Part shown: positions 1 to 8,558 of the stretch, piece by piece
Layout: each line of letters begins with the position of its first letter
Position numbering within the stretch: the stretch's first letter is position 1
Assembly: GCF_001439665.1 (NCBI RefSeq)
Contig: NZ_LMAK01000045.1
Coordinates: 62,001 to 126,000 of the forward strand
DNA length: 64,000 nt
Origin: Formosa algae
Lineage (GTDB): Bacteria; Bacteroidota; Bacteroidia; Flavobacteriales; Flavobacteriaceae
Reading direction: 5' to 3'
The notes under the pieces: model-generated
The model's input: only the letters and a program-made list of their open reading frames with translations
What the model was told of the DNA's origin: nothing
Databases searched by the model: none
Translations under genes and position numbers: made by a program

Positions 1-1159
1 CAGCTTTTAAGCTATAAACTAATTGATCACCTTCATTTATGCCTTCAAGAATTTGCACATTTACACCATCGCTAGCGCCTAATTTTACGGGTTTTGGAGA
101 AATCATGCCATTATCTTGTAATACCCAAACCTCAGCAGTACCATCATCTTCATCTTCTATTGGTGCTGGTCTTGGTCCCTCTTTATCTTCAGGATGTACC
201 ATTACAATTTTATTTTGTGCATCGTAAGCTTCCATAACTGGCGGAGACGGTTTAAAATTAATGGCTTTAGCTTCTGCTGTTAACACATCATTTAATTCTA
301 ATGTGTAAATAGAAATGGTTGTTGTAAGTCCTGGCTTTAATTTTAAATCTGGATTATCGGCTTTAATAATTACAGTATATGTAATTACGTTAGACGATTC
401 TGTATAATCTAAACGCACTTGAGTTACGGTACCTTCAAAGGTTTTTCCGATATAAGCATCTACAGTAAAAGTTACACGTTGTCCTTCGGTAACGTTTCCT
501 ATATCGGCTTCATCTACGTCGGCTTCAACTTGCATTTCTTTTAAATCTTGTGCGATAGTAAATAATGTTGGTGTACTATAACTTGAAGCTACAGTTTGCC
601 CTTCATCTATCTCTCTAGATAATACCACACCATCTATAGGTGAATAAATGTTTGCATATCCTAAATTGGTTTTAGCAGATTGTAAGTCTGATAAACGTTG
701 GGTTACCGTTCCTTTTGCAGTTTCGTAATTGTATGTTGCATCATCAAAATCGGATTTACTAATCACTTTATTGTCAAACAATGTTTTTTGTCTGTTATAA
801 ATGGTTTGCATGTAATTTCTCTGACTTACTGCATTGTCGTAAGACGCTTGTGCTTGAGTTAATGCAGCTCTTAAATTTGTTTTGTCTAGCTCAGCTATAA
901 GTTGACCTTCTTTAACTTCGCTATTATAGTCTACATATATTTTTTCTACAACTCCAGATACTTGTGTCCCAACATCTACCTGATTAATAGGTTCTATAGT
1001 TCCTGTTGCTGTAACCATAGTGGTCACATCTCCTTTTTTAGCAGCTACTGTTTTAGCTTCTATTAAAACGGTTTTATCACTACCTATAAAACTATAAGCA
1101 GCTATAGCAATTACGACAGCAAGAATGCTAATTATTATGATTTTGTTTTTAGTTTTCAT
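1..1159 (-). CDS. MacA/HlyD-type periplasmic adaptor subunit (3' end outside window)
   Basis: Membrane fusion protein of a tripartite exporter; it would link an inner membrane pump to the TolC-like channel encoded just upstream. The translation starts MKTKNKIIIISILAVVIAIA, a single N-terminal membrane anchor. It continues with a biotinyl/lipoyl-like segment (VDVGTQVSGVVEKIYV), a helical hairpin (about residues 85-160) and a beta-barrel region (DVDEADIGNVTEGQRVTF). The start ATG lies 5 bp after the TolC stop, so the two are co-transcribed. The reading frame is open to base 1, so the C-terminus is missing. The pump is off the window; the MacA-like sequence suggests a MacB-type ABC transporter, but this is inference. 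Confidence 0.9.
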   Translation of the reverse strand, partial: MKTKNKIIIISILAVVIAIAAYSFIGSDKTVLIEAKTVAAKKGDVTTMVTATGTIEPINQVDVGTQVSGVVEKIYVDYNSEVKEGQLIAELDKTNLRAALTQAQASYDNAVSQRNYMQTIYNRQKTLFDNKVISKSDFDDATYNYETAKGTVTQRLSDLQSAKTNLGYANIYSPIDGVVLSREIDEGQTVASSYSTPTLFTIAQDLKEMQVEADVDEADIGNVTEGQRVTFTVDAYIGKTFEGTVTQVRLDYTESSNVITYTVIIKADNPDLKLKPGLTTTISIYTLELNDVLTAEAKAINFKPSPPVMEAYDAQNKIVMVHPEDKEGPRPAPIEDEDDGTAEVWVLQDNGMISPKPVKLGASDGVNVQILEGINEGDQLVYSLKA

Positions 1160-1164
1160 TGTGT

Positions 1165-2496
1165 TTATAGTTTAATGTCGTTTCCTTGATAAAATTGAAG
1201 TAATTGGTGATATAAAATGTTTAAGTATTTGGCTTGAATATAATTTTGTTGCGCAGCTGTATAAGTGTTCTGATTTATAATTAAATCTGTTGTACTTAGC
1301 TCACCCAGTTCATATTTAATTTTAGCTAAATTATAAGATTGTAAAGCGGCTTCTTGAGAGGCTTCTGCAGCTATGATTTGCTCTTGAGCCGATAAGGCAT
1401 TCTGATAAGCAGTTTCTACCTTTTTATAAATCTCTTTCTCTGTAGATTGTTTTTGTATTTGAGAGCGTTCAATATTTAACTCTGCTGTTTTTACAGCCGA
1501 TTTCGTAATATTTCTATTAAAAATTGGCACTGATAAACTTAAACCAATACTCTGATTAAAGTTAATATCTAACTGTCTTGTAAAATCGATATTAGAAATA
1601 CTAGTATATCCAGATCCCACACTTCCTACTAAAGATAAGGTTGGTAAATAAGCGCCTTTAGCAACATCTAATTCCTTTTCGTTTATAGCAATATCCAAAT
1701 CGCTTGCACTCATTTCTGGCAAGATATTTAAGGCTTTATGGTAAATATTCATCTTGTCCATTTCTAAGTTTATCAACTGAATATTATCGTCAATAACCTC
1801 TACTTCTAAGGTGTCTTCAGGAGTTAATTCTAATAACTGTTTAAGCGCAATGATGTATTGTTGGTAATCGTTTTTAGCTGTAATTACAGCATATTTATTT
1901 GTAGCAGCCTGCGATTGTGCTTCGGTATAATCATTTAACGCAATTGAACCTGCTTCTAATCGTGCTTTTGCGCGAGCCACTTCTGTTTCAGAGGCTTTTA
2001 AATTATTTTCTGCTATGGTAATCCCTTCCTTAGAATATAATAACTGAAGATAATTTTCTAAAATACTGATGATGATATCGTTTTTCGCTTCTTCAACTAA
2101 GAATGAATTCTGATCTACAAGTAATTTACTTTGTTTGATTTGATTTGAAATCTGACTGCCTTGATAAAGCGTCATAGCACTAGAAATTCCCAAATTTGTG
2201 GAGTAAATCTGATCGGTAACATAATCGCTTGTAATAGGGTCTACTGTATTTCCATTTGAAAAACTTTCAGATGCACTCCCAAATAAATTAGGTAATCTAG
2301 AAGACTTTGTTTTATCGTAATCGACTTCAGCAATATTTTTTACTAAATCGGCATCTTTAACCGTAATGTTATTAGCTATGGCATAATTTATACAATCTTC
2401 TAGAGACCATATTTTAGGTGTATTAATAGAATCGTTTGTTTGACCCGATGCCACTAGCACACTAAAAAAGCATAGTATTTGTAAGACTATTTTCAT
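1165..2496 (-). CDS. TolC family outer membrane efflux protein
   Basis: Outer membrane channel of a type I or tripartite efflux system. The 443-residue length is typical of the family. An N-terminal signal peptide (hydrophobic to about residue 19, ending VASGQTN) is followed by two OEP repeats, roughly residues 25-225 and 245-440, rich in long amphipathic helices (for example KASETEVARAKARLEAGS). It is the first gene of the minus-strand operon; the MacA-like adaptor follows 5 bp later. No clear TAnnTTTG element was found in the 250 bp upstream. The substrate cannot be told from sequence; macrolide/peptide export is a guess from the MacA-type partner. Confidence 0.92.
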   Translation of the reverse strand: MKIVLQILCFFSVLVASGQTNDSINTPKIWSLEDCINYAIANNITVKDADLVKNIAEVDYDKTKSSRLPNLFGSASESFSNGNTVDPITSDYVTDQIYSTNLGISSAMTLYQGSQISNQIKQSKLLVDQNSFLVEEAKNDIIISILENYLQLLYSKEGITIAENNLKASETEVARAKARLEAGSIALNDYTEAQSQAATNKYAVITAKNDYQQYIIALKQLLELTPEDTLEVEVIDDNIQLINLEMDKMNIYHKALNILPEMSASDLDIAINEKELDVAKGAYLPTLSLVGSVGSGYTSISNIDFTRQLDINFNQSIGLSLSVPIFNRNITKSAVKTAELNIERSQIQKQSTEKEIYKKVETAYQNALSAQEQIIAAEASQEAALQSYNLAKIKYELGELSTTDLIINQNTYTAAQQNYIQAKYLNILYHQLLQFYQGNDIKL

Positions 2497-2748
2497 TATT
2501 TTGAATGTGTTATTGATTTACAGTTCAAAATTGATGCTTTACACTTAGTATATAGAACGGAATAGAAGTTTACGCCTTTTGACTATACCAAACCGATGGT
2601 TTTATCGATGAAAATTTTTAAAAATTTCACATATAAATTATAGCACATGAAACCCGTTTTAAAACAATGATTTCTAATTATTTCACTAAAAAACACACAT
2701 AGAACAAGACGTTAAGATCTATCTATTTTAACACTTTTAAATTGAATT

Positions 2749-4245
2749 TTATAAAGGTGTTTTCGTTTGAATACAGTCTTTTAAAAAGGCTACTATCATG
2801 ACTAATATAAATAGTGCAAAGGGTAAAGATGTAATTATAAGTAGTTTTTGTACGGCGTCCAAAACATCTACATCAGCATTAACATTACCTAATAAAACTA
2901 AAGACATTGTGGCGAGTAATATAAATACAGACCAAATAAAACGGTGTTTTTTGTTCGGATTTTTAGAGCCATTATCTGTAAACATACTCAGTACAAAAAC
3001 GGCAGAATCTACAGACGTGACTAAAAAACTAATGAGTAATAAAATGGTAGTGATATTTAATACTGTGGCCAACGGATAGTTTTGAAAAAACACAAATATG
3101 GAAGAAAAGACATTTCCAAACTCGTTATTATATACACCCCAATTTTCTATTAGCTGAAATGCGGAAGAACCAAAAACCGAAAACCAGAAGAATGTTCCTA
3201 AAGACGGTATAATTAACACACCCAAAAGTAACTGGCGTAAGGTTCGGCCTTTAGAAATGCGAGCTATAAAAATTCCTGTAAAAGGCGCCCAAGCCAACCA
3301 AAATGCCCAATAATAAAACGTCCATCCGGTTAAAAAATCTATACCTGGATTATAGTCGCCTAAAGCTAAACTCATCGGAATGAAATCTAACACATAATGA
3401 ACTGTGCTTACAGCGAATAGTTTTAAAATATGTAACATATCACTGCTAATAAATATAAATAATAAAATTAAAAGCGTGAGAATGATATTGAGTTTAGAAA
3501 ATAATTTTATACCTTTATTGACACCTTGCCAAGCCGAATAACAAGCTATAGTACAAATAAGCACACATAATGCTAGGGTTGTTAACACCCCGAATTGAGT
3601 GTGGAATACATGGTTTAATCCGCCATTAATTTGCGTTGTTCCTAAACCAATAGCTGCTATAAGTCCGAAAACAGTCGTTATTATTGTCACAACATCAACA
3701 GTGTTTTTAAGGGTTTTACTTTTAACGTGGTCTTCAATAGTGGCGCTTACACGTACATGTTTTTGTTTTACAAATAAGGCGTACCCTACAATCATGGCAA
3801 ACAATCCGTAAAACGCCCAAGCGGTTAATCCCCATTGATAAAAGGTAAATTCTAAAGCTAATACATCTGCACTTAAAGAAGAAGCATATGGCGGATGTTG
3901 TTGCATAAACACAGGTTCCTGCACCGCACGTAATAAAATACCAGATCCCATACCTGCACTATACAGCATTGCCGTCCACGCCCAAAGGGAATGTTCGGGT
4001 TTAACATCTGGTGTGCCTAATTTAATTCTGCCAAGAGGCGACATCGCTACTGCTAATAATAAAAGCACACAGCCTAACCCCAGATATAAATAAAAATATC
4101 CAAAGTAATTTCTAACCCACAAAGAGGCTTGCTCAATAGCATTATAACTAGATGTTGTGGCAAAAAAAACGGTTAATGTACAGATGAATATTATTCCAAT
4201 GGAAGCGAATAAAACGGCATGTTTTTGTATAGACTTTAAGATCAA
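2749..4245 (-). CDS. BCCT family (betaine/carnitine/choline) transporter
   Basis: Inner membrane secondary transporter for quaternary ammonium compounds such as glycine betaine or choline; probably used for osmoprotectant uptake. About 12 hydrophobic segments are visible in 498 residues. Family signatures are the glycine-rich GMGSG stretch at residues 98-102, the tryptophan-rich helix WTFYYWAFWLAWAPFTG at 308-324 and RISKGRT at 329-335. Just after the glycine stretch the usual aromatic/Gly segment is replaced by LLRAVQEP, so substrate or ion coupling may differ from BetP. It stands alone; the neighbouring plus-strand uronate cluster diverges from it across a 341-bp spacer. Substrate is not assignable. 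Confidence 0.9.
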   Translation of the reverse strand: MILKSIQKHAVLFASIGIIFICTLTVFFATTSSYNAIEQASLWVRNYFGYFYLYLGLGCVLLLLAVAMSPLGRIKLGTPDVKPEHSLWAWTAMLYSAGMGSGILLRAVQEPVFMQQHPPYASSLSADVLALEFTFYQWGLTAWAFYGLFAMIVGYALFVKQKHVRVSATIEDHVKSKTLKNTVDVVTIITTVFGLIAAIGLGTTQINGGLNHVFHTQFGVLTTLALCVLICTIACYSAWQGVNKGIKLFSKLNIILTLLILLFIFISSDMLHILKLFAVSTVHYVLDFIPMSLALGDYNPGIDFLTGWTFYYWAFWLAWAPFTGIFIARISKGRTLRQLLLGVLIIPSLGTFFWFSVFGSSAFQLIENWGVYNNEFGNVFSSIFVFFQNYPLATVLNITTILLLISFLVTSVDSAVFVLSMFTDNGSKNPNKKHRFIWSVFILLATMSLVLLGNVNADVDVLDAVQKLLIITSLPFALFILVMIVAFLKDCIQTKTPL

Positions 4246-4586
4246 ACTCGATTGTTTTTTTACTAAAAATAGGCAATTGTTTTCATATCCAAAATTCGAA
4301 TCAAATTGGTTAAATTATGAGTAATCAAAAAGATTACTGATTTGAGACTCCATTTGTTTACTTATTACGAATTTTATATGAATAAAAATAGATTTGATTT
4401 TAGTTCTACTATAGCGACTTCTTATAGTCTAGTTAATTAACCGAAAATCATTTGGAATGTTAACCTATAAAATTGGTTTACCAGATTGTTTTTTATTAAA
4501 TTAACACTTTTAATATCTAAATATTTTCAAACCATTAATTTTTTAACTTCTAGAAGTTAATTTGATAACAAACATTAACTACTCAT
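4246..4586. other. divergent intergenic region upstream of uronate cluster
   Basis: A 341-bp AT-rich spacer between the divergent BCCT and oxidoreductase genes. No ORF of note. It contains an inverted repeat AGTAATC-aaaaa-GATTACT at 4320-4338 and a perfect 18-bp palindrome at 4543-4560. No exact TAnnTTTG element was found; TTAATTTG at 4557-4564, overlapping the palindrome, is one mismatch away. Confidence 0.6.
4543..4560. promoter_or_regulatory. 18-bp perfect palindrome, candidate operator
   Basis: TTAACTTCTAGAAGTTAA is a perfect 18-bp palindrome 26 bp before the start of the oxidoreductase gene and overlapping a near-consensus -7 element (TTAATTTG). The position suits an operator for a dimeric repressor such as a GntR or LacI family protein. 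No such regulator is encoded in the window, so the binding protein is unknown. Confidence 0.4.
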
Positions 4587-5726
4587 ATGAATAATACATT
4601 AAAAGTTTTAGTCTCTGGAACAGGATTCGCTGGACAAGGTCATACAGATGCCTTTCGTGCTGTAGGTGCCGAAGTCGTCGGTATTGTTGGAAGAACACCA
4701 AGTATTGTAGAAGACGTCGCAAAGAAAATGAACATCCCCTACTTCGGTACAGATTGGCAACAAGCCCTCAAAGATTGTCAGCCAGATATTGTGTCAATTG
4801 CCACACCTGGAGGTGCACATTACGATGCCATTACCCAAGCAATAGAATTTGGTTGTCATGTGTTTAGCGACAAACCTTTAACTGTAGATGGTGATTTAGC
4901 AAAAAAACTATATGAGTTAGCCAAAGCAAAACATGTAAAAACGGCTTTCGCTTCCAGTTTCCGTTATATGCCTTGTATTATACATGCAAAGCAATTAGTA
5001 GCAGAAGGTCTTATTGGCCAACCTACTGAAGCTGAATTTATATCTCATTTCAATTTAGAACGTGATATTCCTTTCGGGTGGTCACATAGAAAAGAAGATG
5101 GTGGCGGACGCTTAAATAATAATTTCACGCACATGATGTCTATTGCAACTTCTGTGATTGGTGAAAACATTCTGTCGTTAATTGGTGAAGTCCGAGACGA
5201 TTTAGGAAAAGCACCTATTGTAGAAGGTGTACATAATTTTAAAACCAGAAGAGATCATATTCCAAAAGATTTAAACGACCCCAACTTAAAATGGGGAAAC
5301 AGTAATGTAGAATGGTCGTATACTGTACTTGCTAAATTAGAAAGTGAGTTGGCAACACAACCGGTTTCTGTATTATTCAAACATGGTGGATTAAACCCCA
5401 GATTTAACGAAGACCATATTGTATTCTATGGTACAAAAGGTGCGATTTATATTAAAGGGCATTATGGTATGGGCCCCCTTTATATTTGGGATGAAGATAA
5501 AACCTGGAAAGAATTGCCGTTACCACAAGCGATAATAGACGACCAACCTAAAATTGAAGGCGATACAGAACGCAATTGGCAATATTTAGCTAGAGAGTTT
5601 ACAAGAGATATTAAAGGTGAAGATTTCAAAGCCTACCAATCCTTTAAAGAAGGAAGTTTATATCAACAACTTATCGATTTAATTCGAAAAAATAATAACT
5701 GGACAGATGTAAGCCAACTTCAATAA
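4587..5726 (+). CDS. Gfo/Idh/MocA family NAD(P)-dependent oxidoreductase
   Basis: Predicted cytosolic sugar or sugar-acid dehydrogenase. The N-terminal Rossmann fold begins VLVSGTGFAGQGHTDAF (residues 7-23). The conserved E/D-K-P motif is DKP at 95-97, and the C-terminal alpha/beta domain carries the substrate-site HMM segment near residue 185. Length 379 is normal for the family. It is the first gene of a cluster with a symporter 8 bp downstream, a secreted protein and ManD mannonate dehydratase, so its substrate is probably a uronate, aldonate or related sugar. The exact reaction cannot be assigned from sequence. Confidence 0.85.
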   Translation: MNNTLKVLVSGTGFAGQGHTDAFRAVGAEVVGIVGRTPSIVEDVAKKMNIPYFGTDWQQALKDCQPDIVSIATPGGAHYDAITQAIEFGCHVFSDKPLTVDGDLAKKLYELAKAKHVKTAFASSFRYMPCIIHAKQLVAEGLIGQPTEAEFISHFNLERDIPFGWSHRKEDGGGRLNNNFTHMMSIATSVIGENILSLIGEVRDDLGKAPIVEGVHNFKTRRDHIPKDLNDPNLKWGNSNVEWSYTVLAKLESELATQPVSVLFKHGGLNPRFNEDHIVFYGTKGAIYIKGHYGMGPLYIWDEDKTWKELPLPQAIIDDQPKIEGDTERNWQYLAREFTRDIKGEDFKAYQSFKEGSLYQQLIDLIRKNNNWTDVSQLQ

Positions 5727-5734
5727 AATAACCT

Positions 5735-7492
5735 ATGGAACATAATGCTATGACTTACGAGTACTTGGTTATTGCTGGGTACTTTTTGCTCATTATCGGA
5801 ATTGGGTTTACCTTTAAAAATATGGCTAGTAAGTCCACCAGTGATTACTTTCGTGGCGGAGGAAAAATGCTTTGGTGGATGGTGGGTTCTACTGCCTTTA
5901 TGATGCAATTTTCAGCGTGGACCTTTACAGGGGCCGCAGGAAAAGCGTTTACCGATGGATTTACCGTTTGCTTAGTCTTTTTAGCAAACACCTTTGCTTA
6001 CTTCTGTGGTTGGGCCTATTTTGCCCAACGCTTTCGGCAAATGCGAGTTGATACACCCACCGAAGCGATAAAAGGTCGTTTTGGTGTACAAAATGAAACG
6101 TTTTTCTCTTACGCACTAGTTGTTTTTACGTTAATAAATGCTGGTATTTGGCTTAATGCACTTGGTGTATTTACAAGTGCTGTTTTTGATGCGGATATTG
6201 GTACAACAATAATCGTTACGGGATTAACAGTGGTTTTCGTTTCCGTATTATCGGGAGCATGGGGTGTTGTCGCATCAGACTTTATGCAAACCTTAGTGGT
6301 TGCTGTTATTTCTATTGCCTGCGCTGTAGTGGCCTTGGTAAAAGTAGGCGGACCAGTAGCATTGGTGTCTAAATATCCTTCAGATTTTATAATGGGTCCA
6401 GATATGAATTACGGACTCATATTAGTGGGAACCTTTGTGTTCTTTTTAGCCAAGCAATTAATTACCATCATGAACATGCATGATGCGTTTCGTTTTTTAA
6501 ACGCTAAAGATTCAAAAAATGCGAAAAAAGCATCTTTATTAGCTATGATTCTTATGGGATTAGGAAGTATAATTTGGTTCATTCCACCTTGGGCTTCTGC
6601 CATTTTGTATCCCGAAGCCGCTTCTGCTTACCCTGAATTTGGAAGCAAAGCTGGAGATGCCATTTACCTTATATTTACGCGGAATGTAATGCCGGTTGGT
6701 ACTGTAGGTTTATTACTCGCTGGATTATTTGCAGCGACTATGTCTTCTATGGATTCAGCCTTAAACAAAAACACGGGAATATTGGTTCGTAGTATATATC
6801 AACCTTTTCTAAGAAAAAGAGGAAAAGAAGTAGACGATAAAAAACTATTACGACTGAGTATGATTTTAAGTTTTATCAGTGGGATTTTAGTCATCGCTAT
6901 GGCCCTATTCTTTAAATCGCTTAAGGAACACAGTCTTTTCGATTTAATGATGTCGCTTTCAGCTATGATACAAGTGCCTTTATTAATTCCGCTTCTCCTT
7001 GGTCTATTCATAAAGAAAACACCAAAATGGGCGCCTTGGGCAACTGTAATACTTGGTTTATTTATATCGTGGTTAATGACTTACATCATCACACCTAACG
7101 TATTTGCCAATTGGATAGGAATCCCTGAATTTACAGCACGAGAAGCCACAGATATGAATCTGATTCTCACGCTAGGTGCACACGTATTTATTACGGGAGG
7201 TTTTTTCTGTTTAACATCACTTTTTTATAAAAAAGCTAAAGATGATAATAAAGTAGAAACTAAGGAATTTTTCAGATTGTTCGAAACCCCTGTTATTGCT
7301 GCAGACGATCAAGATAAATTTGATCAACAACAACGAAATAAGTTGGGTACGATGGTCATGATTATGGGAGCTGGTATTTTTCTAATGATACTAATTCCTA
7401 ATCCGTTATGGGGAAAACTCATTTTTGTATGTTGTGCTCTCATCATTTCAGGTATAGGTTATGTATTAAAACGAAGTTCAAAAATAACTTAG
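5735..7492 (+). CDS. sodium:solute symporter (SSS) family transporter
   Basis: Inner membrane sodium-coupled uptake protein. About 14 hydrophobic segments in 585 residues, with an SSS-type start (YLVIAGYFLLIIGIGF then DYFRGGGKMLWWM) and the helix LLLAGLFAATMSSMDSALN that forms part of the sodium site in this family. It follows the oxidoreductase gene by 8 bp and precedes the secreted protein gene by 2 bp, so it should import the sugar acid handled by the cluster. A second ATG five codons downstream (MTYEYL) is an equally possible start. Substrate is inferred from context only. Confidence 0.88.
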   Translation: MEHNAMTYEYLVIAGYFLLIIGIGFTFKNMASKSTSDYFRGGGKMLWWMVGSTAFMMQFSAWTFTGAAGKAFTDGFTVCLVFLANTFAYFCGWAYFAQRFRQMRVDTPTEAIKGRFGVQNETFFSYALVVFTLINAGIWLNALGVFTSAVFDADIGTTIIVTGLTVVFVSVLSGAWGVVASDFMQTLVVAVISIACAVVALVKVGGPVALVSKYPSDFIMGPDMNYGLILVGTFVFFLAKQLITIMNMHDAFRFLNAKDSKNAKKASLLAMILMGLGSIIWFIPPWASAILYPEAASAYPEFGSKAGDAIYLIFTRNVMPVGTVGLLLAGLFAATMSSMDSALNKNTGILVRSIYQPFLRKRGKEVDDKKLLRLSMILSFISGILVIAMALFFKSLKEHSLFDLMMSLSAMIQVPLLIPLLLGLFIKKTPKWAPWATVILGLFISWLMTYIITPNVFANWIGIPEFTAREATDMNLILTLGAHVFITGGFFCLTSLFYKKAKDDNKVETKEFFRLFETPVIAADDQDKFDQQQRNKLGTMVMIMGAGIFLMILIPNPLWGKLIFVCCALIISGIGYVLKRSSKIT

Positions 7493-7494
7493 AT

Positions 7495-8331
7495 ATGACG
7501 CTCAACCTTAAAACATGGAACTTGTTAATATGGCTTTTGATGTCGTTGCATCTTTTTGCTCAAAATACGGGCACTACAGTGCAACTGACTTCAGGACCTG
7601 ACGAATCGGCTGGTGGTGCAGAATCTTATATCATTACAACAGCTTTGGCCACATATTATTTAGATAAATCTGGAGGTGGATTATCGAGTATGATAGATAA
7701 AGACGGCGTAGATTGGATCGGATTTCATAATAAAAAAGGATCTGGACATAAAGGAGAATATAGAGGGTTTCCAAATGCTATACATAAGCAAGATGGCGAT
7801 TATTTTCATGCCATGAATTCAGGAACGGAGCCTTCTCATGCTATGGCAGATAATGAACAAGCGTCACATATTCGAATTACATTTACGTCTGAAAATAAAC
7901 AATGGGAAGGTCAATGGGATTTTTATCCAGAACGTTGCGATTTCACGATGACCAAAATTAGTAAAGGGTGTCACTATTGGGTGCAATATGAAGGTGTTCC
8001 GAATGGGACTATGGATACTACCGATTTTTGGTACGCTTCTGCAGATACAAAAAAACACCCCATAGAAGAACCCTTCTTAGGAGATTTACCAGAACCTGAA
8101 TGGATGGCTTTTGGAGATAAACAGGCAACCCGCATTCTCTATCTTTTACATCATGAAAATGATGAACATCCCGATAATTATGTGAGCAGACCAGATATGA
8201 CGGTTCTTGGCTTTGGAAGACAACATAAAGATAAGTTTCTAGATACCGTACAAACCTTTTCCATTGGTTTCATAGAATCTACAGACTATGCTGTTATTAG
8301 CGAAACCATCAACAAAACATTAGAAAAATAA
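7495..8331 (+). CDS. secreted protein of unknown function in sugar-acid cluster
   Basis: I do not recognise the family with confidence. The ATG at 7495 lies 2 bp after the symporter stop and gives a clear signal peptide (NLKTWNLLIWLLMSLHLFAQ, cleavage near residue 24). The longer frame starting at 7408 would overlap the symporter by 85 bp and bury the signal, so it was rejected. The 278-residue product is rich in aromatic and short polar segments (LSSMIDKDGVDWIGFH, GEYRGFPNAIHKQDGDY, HYWVQYEGVPNG), which suggests a beta-sandwich carbohydrate-active or carbohydrate-binding fold. Tight coupling to the symporter suggests a periplasmic role in processing or binding the same sugar. Confidence 0.7.
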   Translation: MTLNLKTWNLLIWLLMSLHLFAQNTGTTVQLTSGPDESAGGAESYIITTALATYYLDKSGGGLSSMIDKDGVDWIGFHNKKGSGHKGEYRGFPNAIHKQDGDYFHAMNSGTEPSHAMADNEQASHIRITFTSENKQWEGQWDFYPERCDFTMTKISKGCHYWVQYEGVPNGTMDTTDFWYASADTKKHPIEEPFLGDLPEPEWMAFGDKQATRILYLLHHENDEHPDNYVSRPDMTVLGFGRQHKDKFLDTVQTFSIGFIESTDYAVISETINKTLEK

Positions 8332-8405
8332 TAAAATTTAAATACGTGAAAGTTATATTTGTAGTGATTGATTTATGTTTAATTCACAATACGTTTTCAA
8401 ACGTC

Positions 8406-8426
8406 ATGCTGAATGTGTTTCAGCAT
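8406..8426. repeat. REP-like hairpin ATGCTGAA...TTCAGCAT
   Basis: ATGCTGAA-tgtgt-TTCAGCAT, preceded by GTC and followed by CTCGTGA, is a perfect 8-bp inverted repeat in the spacer between the secreted protein and mannonate dehydratase genes. From memory, similar GTCATGCTGAA-type hairpins recur in flavobacterial intergenic regions. Only one copy was seen here. It has no T-run, so it is not a simple terminator; it may be a dispersed palindromic element or an mRNA stabiliser. Confidence 0.45.
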
Positions 8427-8558
8427 CTCGTGACTGTTAAAATTTACACCATTACCAATGTGGCACTCAACTAAATTCAGTCTGACTAAACGTTTAAAAT
8501 GAATAAAAAATCAAACTACATCATAAGCCAATTATGATACTCTAAAAAAATTATACTC

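Noticed and set aside
7408-7494. Longer start for the secreted protein inside the symporter gene
   Set aside because: It overlaps the symporter by 85 bp and would place 29 residues before a clear signal peptide; ATG 7495 is better.
8461-8476. TGGCAC near manD as a sigma-54 promoter
   Set aside because: The -12 half (TTGC) is absent at the correct spacing.
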